Source: Bacteroidales bacterium (GTDB taxonomy: Bacteria; Bacteroidota; Bacteroidia; Bacteroidales; VadinHA17). From it: a stretch of 38,522 nucleotides of DNA. Below are positions 34,814 through 38,522 of this stretch, piece by piece; positions within the stretch are counted from its first letter, which is position 1, and the number at the start of each line of letters is the position of its first letter. Under the pieces are notes generated by a model that was not told the origin of the DNA, made no database searches, and was given only the letters and a program-made list of their open reading frames with translations. The stretch spans positions 1-38,522 of the forward strand of contig JANTHB010000030.1 of the NCBI GenBank assembly GCA_024762655.1. The letters are read 5' to 3'. Position numbers and translations under genes: made by a program.

Positions 34814-34839
34814 TTCTTTCAGTATATTTTATTTACGTG

Positions 34840-34870
34840 CAAAGGTAGTAAATTATCAATCAGCTCAAAA
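34840..34870 (-). promoter_or_regulatory. Bacteroidota promoter for the LysM fusion gene
   Basis: On the minus strand, TTTTG (34866-34870) is followed after 18 bp by TACCTTTG (34840-34847), an exact TAnnTTTG with close to consensus spacing. Predicted start of transcription is near 34834, about 20 nt before the TTG start codon. This is the best promoter in the window. Confidence 0.65.
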
Positions 34871-34882
34871 TAGTAATCATAA

Positions 34883-34908
34883 AAAGGGCCGGCATGTACC
34901 GGCCCTTT
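34883..34908 (-). terminator. Terminator of the Spy-like gene
   Basis: AAAGGGCCGG at 34883-34892 pairs with CCGGCCCTTT at 34899-34908, loop of 6 nt, with TTTTT following on the minus strand. It lies 27 bp after the stop codon at 34935. Confidence 0.9.
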
Positions 34909-34934
34909 GAAAGTATAACGGAAGTTGCATAAAA

Positions 34935-35459
34935 CTATTTTTGAAAACCTCCCATATTCCGGGGTCCCTGACCCTGCATCGGACCGCAGGGTCCCTGTTG
35001 TCTGAACCCTCTGTGCATGCCCTGGCCTTTATGAGGTCCCATCATCCCTTTATGGCTCTGTATCATCAACCACTGTTCTTCGGTTAATATGTTCCGGAAT
35101 TTAAGCTTATAAGCTGTATTCTTTTTCATAATCTCGTTCATCAGTTTTGTACGAGCATCAATGTTATTATTGATGGCTTTCATATCCGGTTTTTCAGCGG
35201 ATACCAGTTCCCGGTATTCTGCGAGCAGAACTTTCATCCTGTTTTGTAAAGGAAGCATTTCCCTGGTTTTGTCCAGACGCAAATCTTTCATTTTGGATTG
35301 TTGCTCTTCTGTCAGATTAAGCATATTCTGCATTTGCATTTTGTGATACCCCGGCTTTTGACCCATTTTATTTCCTGCCGGAGGCTGGCTAAAAGAGGCC
35401 ATGCCCGCAATAAGAAAAACCATGATAGCTGTTCCTGTTTTTAAAATTGTTGTTTTCAT
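34935..35459 (-). CDS. Spy/CpxP-family periplasmic protein with LTxxQ motifs
   Basis: A 174-residue periplasmic protein. The signal peptide ends near residue 24 (TAIMVFLIAGMASFSQ). The helical body carries two LTEEQ motifs, LTEEQQSKMKDL and LTEEQWLMIQSH, the hallmark of the Spy/CpxP chaperone family, which forms an all-helical cradle that buffers misfolded envelope proteins. Both termini are rich in Met, His and Gly (KMGQKPGYHKMQMQNM; HKGMMGPHKGQGMHRG), suggesting metal contact, although this is inferred from composition. It is bounded by terminators on both sides, so it is transcribed separately from the upstream sigma-factor genes, though it may belong to their regulon. Confidence 0.85.
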   Translation of the reverse strand: MKTTILKTGTAIMVFLIAGMASFSQPPAGNKMGQKPGYHKMQMQNMLNLTEEQQSKMKDLRLDKTREMLPLQNRMKVLLAEYRELVSAEKPDMKAINNNIDARTKLMNEIMKKNTAYKLKFRNILTEEQWLMIQSHKGMMGPHKGQGMHRGFRQQGPCGPMQGQGPRNMGGFQK

Positions 35460-35549
35460 TGTTTTTACGTTTTAATTGGTTAAAATCAAATTTTCTTTTT
35501 ACACCCTTTTGACAACGAGCAGTAAACTTTTATTCCACAGACATAAAAA

Positions 35550-35575
35550 AATCCGCAACCGTGAAGTTGCGGATT
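35550..35575 (-). terminator. Terminator of the sigma/anti-sigma operon
   Basis: AATCCGCAAC at 35550-35559 pairs with GTTGCGGATT at 35566-35575 around a 6-nt loop, followed by TTTTT on the minus strand. It lies about 90 bp after the last gene of the operon. A second, weaker stem (CCTCTCC/GGAGAGG around 35619-35636) lies between. Confidence 0.82.
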
Positions 35576-35662
35576 CCTAACCTGAACCTTACCTAAACTT
35601 TGCCGGAAAGTTTTGACCTCTCCTCAGGGAGAGGGATGAGCGATACCCGGAAAATCCTTTGA

Positions 35663-36133
35663 TTAAAAATAATATGGAAAAGGCCTGTCGGCCGGTTTGT
35701 TTCCGGGGCCTCCCGCAGGAGGGGGCGGTGCATTCCCACGGCGGGGAGAAACTCTTTTCCCTGACGAGTGATGCCAACCCGGCCGGGCATGCGTCATGGT
35801 TTCGAGGCGTTGTATCTGTTCGGGAGTAAGAAGAGGATATAATTCCTTTTTATACTCTTTCATCAGTTCCAGGAAGTCTTTTCTGTATTTCTTCCTCAGT
35901 TCCAGATTTTTCCCTGCATATTTTTTTATAACGGGCATCAGTTGCTGTTTCTGTTCAGGGGTCGGGTTTACCACATGAAGCGTCCATCTGCCGAATCCTT
36001 CCTGGGAAGCGAAAGATCTGAACTTTTTTAATTGTGCATGTCGTATCTGTACGGATGTCAACATACCCAAAACAAAACCGATGATAAGTGTTCCGGCCAG
36101 TACAAGTATGGTTCTAATTTTGGATTTTTTCAT
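35663..36133 (-). CDS. Membrane-anchored Spy/CpxP-like (heavy-metal-sensor-type) protein
   Basis: A 156-residue protein with one N-terminal membrane helix (ILVLAGTLIIGFVLGMLTSV, about residues 9-28) and a periplasmic helical domain containing NPTPEQKQQLMPVIKKY and LTPEQIQRLETM, the LTxxQ-type motifs of the Spy/CpxP/CnrX group. The C-terminus is low-complexity Pro, Gly and Arg (NAPPPPAGGPGNKPADRP). It follows the anti-sigma-like gene by 28 bp and is last in the operon before a terminator. By analogy with CnrX/ZraP-like sensors next to ECF sigma factors, it may modulate the anti-sigma factor; this is inferred from context. Confidence 0.75.
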   Translation of the reverse strand: MKKSKIRTILVLAGTLIIGFVLGMLTSVQIRHAQLKKFRSFASQEGFGRWTLHVVNPTPEQKQQLMPVIKKYAGKNLELRKKYRKDFLELMKEYKKELYPLLTPEQIQRLETMTHARPGWHHSSGKRVSPRRGNAPPPPAGGPGNKPADRPFPYYF

Positions 36134-36161
36134 GATCTGTGTCTATTATAGTTATTATTAT

Positions 36162-36587
36162 TTATTCTCCGATATCTTCATATAAGAGGTAACTTACCAG
36201 GTTGTCATCCGAAAAGGAATCCACTCCCAGCACCGAATTTTTATTCAGGGTTCCTGAAGTAAGATAGATGGACAGCAGGAGGATCACAATAGCGGCTACA
36301 CCAGCCATGGCAATTTTGCGAAACAGGTTTATCATTTGTGACGACACATCCATTTCGACAACACCTCCCCCTTCTTCTTTAATTCTCTTCATCACCCTGC
36401 CTGCGAAACCTTTCTGAAAGCGGAAAGAAGTCGTTTTCAGAAGGCTTCTTACTTCCTGCAGATCCTGTTTTTCCTTTCTGAGATCCGGATCTTCGGCCAG
36501 GGCTTTTTCCAGCTCAGCCTTTTGCCCAGAAGTAAGCTCCCTGTCGAAGGAAGCATACAGCCAATCATATGTATTGTTGTTATCCAT
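36162..36587 (-). CDS. Anti-sigma-factor-like single-pass membrane protein
   Basis: A 141-residue protein. The cytoplasmic part (about 1-90) begins YDWLYASFDRELTSGQKAEL followed by EKALAEDPDLRKEKQDLQEV, a short helical unit typical of Bacteroidota anti-sigma proteins though without a zinc-binding HxxxCxxC motif. One membrane helix follows at about 93-112 (IAMAGVAAIVILLLSIYL), then a short periplasmic tail of about 30 acidic residues. It starts 2 bp after the sigma factor stop, the usual arrangement for an anti-sigma partner. It would hold the sigma factor inactive until an envelope signal arrives. The role is assigned from context and topology more than from motif. Confidence 0.75.
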   Translation of the reverse strand: MDNNNTYDWLYASFDRELTSGQKAELEKALAEDPDLRKEKQDLQEVRSLLKTTSFRFQKGFAGRVMKRIKEEGGGVVEMDVSSQMINLFRKIAMAGVAAIVILLLSIYLTSGTLNKNSVLGVDSFSDDNLVSYLLYEDIGE

Positions 36588-36589
36588 AT

Positions 36590-37165
36590 TTATAAATTTG
36601 CGGTTTCCAATATTTTCTTTAACTGTTTCTGTGCTCTTGCCAGGCGTGACAGGACCGTACCCAGAGGAACGTCCAGTATTTCGGCGGTTTCTTTGGTACT
36701 ATACCCTTGTATCAGACGCAAGACCACCACTGATCTGAATTTTGGCTCAAGCATATTCAAGGCGCTGTGCACAATCTCATTCGTATCTTTTATCTCCTGT
36801 TCTCTTCCCTGGTCCGACAAATCATCATACCCGGCATCCTGCTGACCCTGGGTAAAAAGCGAAACAGCTCGTTTTTTCCTTTTCAGTTCATTCAGGGAGA
36901 GATTTATAGCAATGCGTGTCAGATAAGTACCCAGGCCCGAATCTCCCCTGAAATCATTCAACGCTCTGTAAAAACGTATAAACACCTCCTGTCCCACGTC
37001 ATCCGCTTCTGCGGTATTCCCCAACATCCCGATCACTGTGTTTGCCACCACAGGTTCATATTTCTCAACAATACGGGCAAAAGCCGTATGATCTCCCTCA
37101 CGCGCCTGCTTCAGTAATTTCAGATCCTCGTTCTGTTGAATCACACTATTAATCTTTTTTAACAC
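36590..37165 (-). CDS. ECF-family RNA polymerase sigma factor
   Basis: A 191-residue extracytoplasmic-function sigma factor. Region 2 spans about 22-90 (FARIVEKYEPVVANTVIGML, ADDVGQEVFIRFYRAL, GLGTYLTRIAINLSLNEL) and region 4 about 130-185 (LEPKFRSVVVLRLIQGYST, then KETAEILDVPLGTVLSRLAR as the helix-turn-helix that reads the -35 site). Length and domain spacing are normal. It heads a three-gene operon with an anti-sigma-like protein and a Spy-like membrane protein, pointing to envelope stress or metal response. ECF operons of this kind usually activate themselves, but I could not identify a matching promoter upstream. Confidence 0.95.
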   Translation of the reverse strand: MLKKINSVIQQNEDLKLLKQAREGDHTAFARIVEKYEPVVANTVIGMLGNTAEADDVGQEVFIRFYRALNDFRGDSGLGTYLTRIAINLSLNELKRKKRAVSLFTQGQQDAGYDDLSDQGREQEIKDTNEIVHSALNMLEPKFRSVVVLRLIQGYSTKETAEILDVPLGTVLSRLARAQKQLKKILETANL

Positions 37166-37277
37166 TGTTTTGACAATCCGGAGACAGGGTTTATTCCTGA
37201 CAGTAACAAAAATACGATAAATATTTTCTCTTGGGATAAAACAGAATCAATGAATAAATTTCTTAAAACGAACGATA

Positions 37278-37491
37278 CACGGGGCGGGCCCGTGCGGCTG
37301 AACGAAACCATTCGGCCGGTCCAGAGGCTTCTCATTTTGCACCTGCCACGAAGTGGCGGAACATGAATAACCACCCCGGTACGGGGTGGTACACAACTAA
37401 ACAGATGCTGATCCCCGGAGGGGGTCAACCGTTCATCCCAAGCCCGGTTATCACCCCGCCCCCATGCCCCCTCCCCTGGCGTGGGAGGGGG
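37278..37491. repeat. Cluster of five GC-rich hairpins
   Basis: From left to right: CACGGG/CCCGTG (37278-37294), GCCAC/GTGGC (37345-37357), ACCACCCCG/CGGGGTGGT (37370-37390, perfect 9 bp with a 3-nt loop), TGATCCCC/GGGGGTCA (about 37408-37426, one wobble), and CCCCCTCCC/GGGAGGGGG (37467-37491, perfect 9 bp). Such clusters resemble REP-type palindromic elements, but no associated transposase is in the window. Confidence 0.7.
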
Positions 37492-37536
37492 AAAACCATC
37501 CATCACTTTCCGAATTTAATTTACCCCAAATTCCGA

Positions 37537-37598
37537 GTACCCGACCGCAGGCGGGTGCGTAATAGAAGAATTTTTAAAAGTCTCTATAGCGCAATCCG
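37537..37598. repeat. Dispersed intergenic repeat, copy 2
   Basis: Begins with the same 22 bp as copy 1 at 23605 (GTACCCGACC then GCAGGCGGGTGC) and continues with AATAGAAGA, TCTCTAT and GCGCAATCCG in matching positions. The internal hairpin of copy 1 is only partly preserved. Confidence 0.75.
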
Positions 37599-37653
37599 CG
37601 TTAAATCATTCCACCATTGAGCTGTAAAATATACTTCTTTGAGGTTTTCCGTA

Positions 37654-37661
37654 TATCTTTG
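37654..37661 (+). promoter_or_regulatory. -7 promoter box directly before the uracil-DNA glycosylase start
   Basis: TATCTTTG is an exact TAnnTTTG box and ends 5 bp before the ATG at 37667, so transcription would begin at or beside the start codon. This suggests a leaderless or nearly leaderless messenger. Confidence 0.45.
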
Positions 37662-37666
37662 CAGGC

Positions 37667-38260
37667 ATGCAACCGGTTTCAGATCATAAAGTTTTGTATC
37701 ATGCCATTGCCACCTGTACAAAGTGCGATCTGGCCCGGGGACGGATCAAGGTGGTATTACCGGAAGGAAATTCCCGCTCCGGCATTATGATGATCGCCCA
37801 GTCACCCGGAGAGGTGGAGAACCGGACCGGCAAAATGTTTGTCGGACCTTCCGGAAAACTTTTTGATGAACTGCTGGAGGCTGCCGGTGTAAGCAGAAAC
37901 GATTTTTACCTTACCAACCTGATCAAATGCATGCTTCCGAAGTCACGCCGGCCTTCCCGGTTACAATGGGATGCCTGCACTCCCTGGCTGGAAGAAGAGA
38001 TCCGGATGGTTTCGCCCCGGATTGTGGTTTCGCTAGGTTTCCAGGCATTAAAGTTCCTGTTGATCCGTGCCGGCATTCCCCGCCCCCCACGCAAAGAATA
38101 CCGTTTCTTATTCGGTACGTTTATTCAGACCGATGACTACCTGATCTATCCCCTGAGACATCCTACCGCTTTGCTGTTTAATCCGGAAAAAAGAGAGATC
38201 ATGACGAAGCACTACTCCATGCTGAAAGAGATCGTCTGTGGGAAAGTTTCAAACACATGA
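37667..38260 (+). CDS. Uracil-DNA glycosylase, family 4-like, iron-sulfur type
   Basis: A 197-residue base-excision repair enzyme that removes uracil from DNA. Four cysteines match the iron-sulfur ligands of family 4 enzymes: C17 and C20 (CTKC), C88 (NLIKC) and C104 (DACTPWL), with the 16-residue spacing between the last two that the family shows. FVGPSGKLFDELLEAAG and YLTNLIKCMLP are family motifs, and HPTALLF supplies the conserved His of motif C. Motif A, usually GEAPG followed by ED, reads AQSPGEVEN at 44-52, a variant that may alter catalysis or substrate choice. It stands alone between repeat-rich non-coding segments. Family membership is confident; uracil as the only substrate is inferred. 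Confidence 0.85.
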   Translation: MQPVSDHKVLYHAIATCTKCDLARGRIKVVLPEGNSRSGIMMIAQSPGEVENRTGKMFVGPSGKLFDELLEAAGVSRNDFYLTNLIKCMLPKSRRPSRLQWDACTPWLEEEIRMVSPRIVVSLGFQALKFLLIRAGIPRPPRKEYRFLFGTFIQTDDYLIYPLRHPTALLFNPEKREIMTKHYSMLKEIVCGKVSNT

Positions 38261-38287
38261 TATCTTAATCTATAGTTTTAACATCCC

Positions 38288-38402
38288 ATAAAGATATTTC
38301 TTAAAACGAACGATCCCCGGGGGATTGAAGAATATCGAACAAGGATTATCGATTTATGATTTAAGAAGTTGAAGACCTTCGGATACAATAAAGATATTTC
38401 TT
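38288..38402. repeat. 15-bp direct repeat spaced exactly 100 bp
   Basis: ATAAAGATATTTCTT occurs at 38288-38302 and again at 38388-38402. The first overlaps the 19-bp word (38296-38314) shared with 37258-37276. The interval contains no reading frame of note. Confidence 0.6.
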
Positions 38403-38425
38403 TTTATGAACAATTCACAGCGCAA

Positions 38426-38500
38426 CCCGTACGGGATAATTCTGCCACCCCTCCGGGGTGGAATTTTATTGGATGCTTTATACCACAGGTGGAACTGTGG
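38426..38500. repeat. Palindrome cluster at the window end
   Basis: Contains CCCGTACGGG (38426-38435, perfect), CCACCCC/GGGGTGG (38445-38461, 3-nt loop) and CCACAG/CTGTGG (38483-38500). The window ends in GACCCCTCCG, which looks like the first half of another such hairpin. Together with 37278-37491 it brackets the glycosylase gene. Confidence 0.65.
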
Positions 38501-38522
38501 CTACTTTCGTCCGACCCCTCCG

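Larger units (their letters stand above)
37166..37666. other. Non-coding region rich in GC palindromes and repeats
   Basis: About 500 bp without a credible gene. It contains a 19-bp word ATTTCTTAAAACGAACGAT (37258-37276) repeated at 38296-38314, at least five GC-rich hairpins between 37278 and 37491, the second copy of a dispersed repeat (37537-37598), and a promoter box before the uracil-DNA glycosylase gene. The high GC of 37278-37500 contrasts with the AT-rich edges. Confidence 0.7.

Noticed and set aside
1-38522. CRISPR arrays, tRNA or rRNA genes, insertion sequences and prophage genes
   Set aside because: I looked for regularly spaced repeats, tRNA T-loop words, transposase motifs and phage structural genes and found none.

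Overview
The window looks like a chromosomal segment from an anaerobic member of the Bacteroidota, probably Bacteroidales. The supporting features are a SusC/SusD pair, a hybrid two-component regulator of the type that controls polysaccharide utilisation loci, a DUF5916 protein, a Bacteroidota-type Gre-like factor, repeated TAnnTTTG promoter boxes in front of genes, and anaerobe-style enzymes (NfnAB, a butyrate-kinase-like protein, TrpB2). I see no phage, insertion sequence, CRISPR array, rRNA or tRNA.

Layout. 1-9178 is a glycan-use locus: a SusD-like lipoprotein (cut by the window edge), SusC and a membrane-anchored GH99/WbsX-like enzyme on the minus strand, with a divergent hybrid two-component regulator on the plus strand. 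9179-10075 is mostly non-coding and holds a 61-residue AbrB-like protein with a perfect 18-bp palindrome just before its start. 10076-17218 has a methyltransferase, a DUF5916 outer-membrane protein, a sulfatase lipoprotein, the decayed 3' end of a second sulfatase, and a patatin/outer-membrane-barrel fusion. 17421-20779 is a redox operon: nfnA, nfnB and a dihydroorotate-dehydrogenase-like protein. 21098-23443 (minus) encodes an SRPBCC protein, a sulfide:quinone-reductase-like flavoprotein and a 52-residue protein. 23840-25835 (minus) has a butyrate-kinase-like gene followed by a lipoprotein with a poly-lysine tail. 25925-27470 (minus) is TrpB2 preceded by what reads as a complete tryptophan attenuator: a leader peptide with the run Trp-Trp-Cys-Trp and mutually exclusive hairpins. 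27677-34813 has a large hybrid sensor kinase, a Gre-like factor, a threonine aldolase and a LysM/periplasmic-binding fusion. 34935-37165 (minus) is an ECF sigma / anti-sigma / Spy-like envelope-stress group. 37667-38260 is a family-4-like uracil-DNA glycosylase set among palindromes and short direct repeats.

How it works together. The first 9 kb is one sensory and catabolic unit for a glycan: outer-membrane capture, import, hydrolysis and a dedicated sensor. The sulfatase and sulfatase remnant suggest that sulfated sugars are or were also used. NfnAB links NADH, ferredoxin and NADPH pools. The most striking regulatory element is the tryptophan-codon leader of trpB2, which suggests that ribosome-mediated attenuation senses charged tRNA-Trp here. 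No database search or folding calculation was run; all calls come from reading the sequence.
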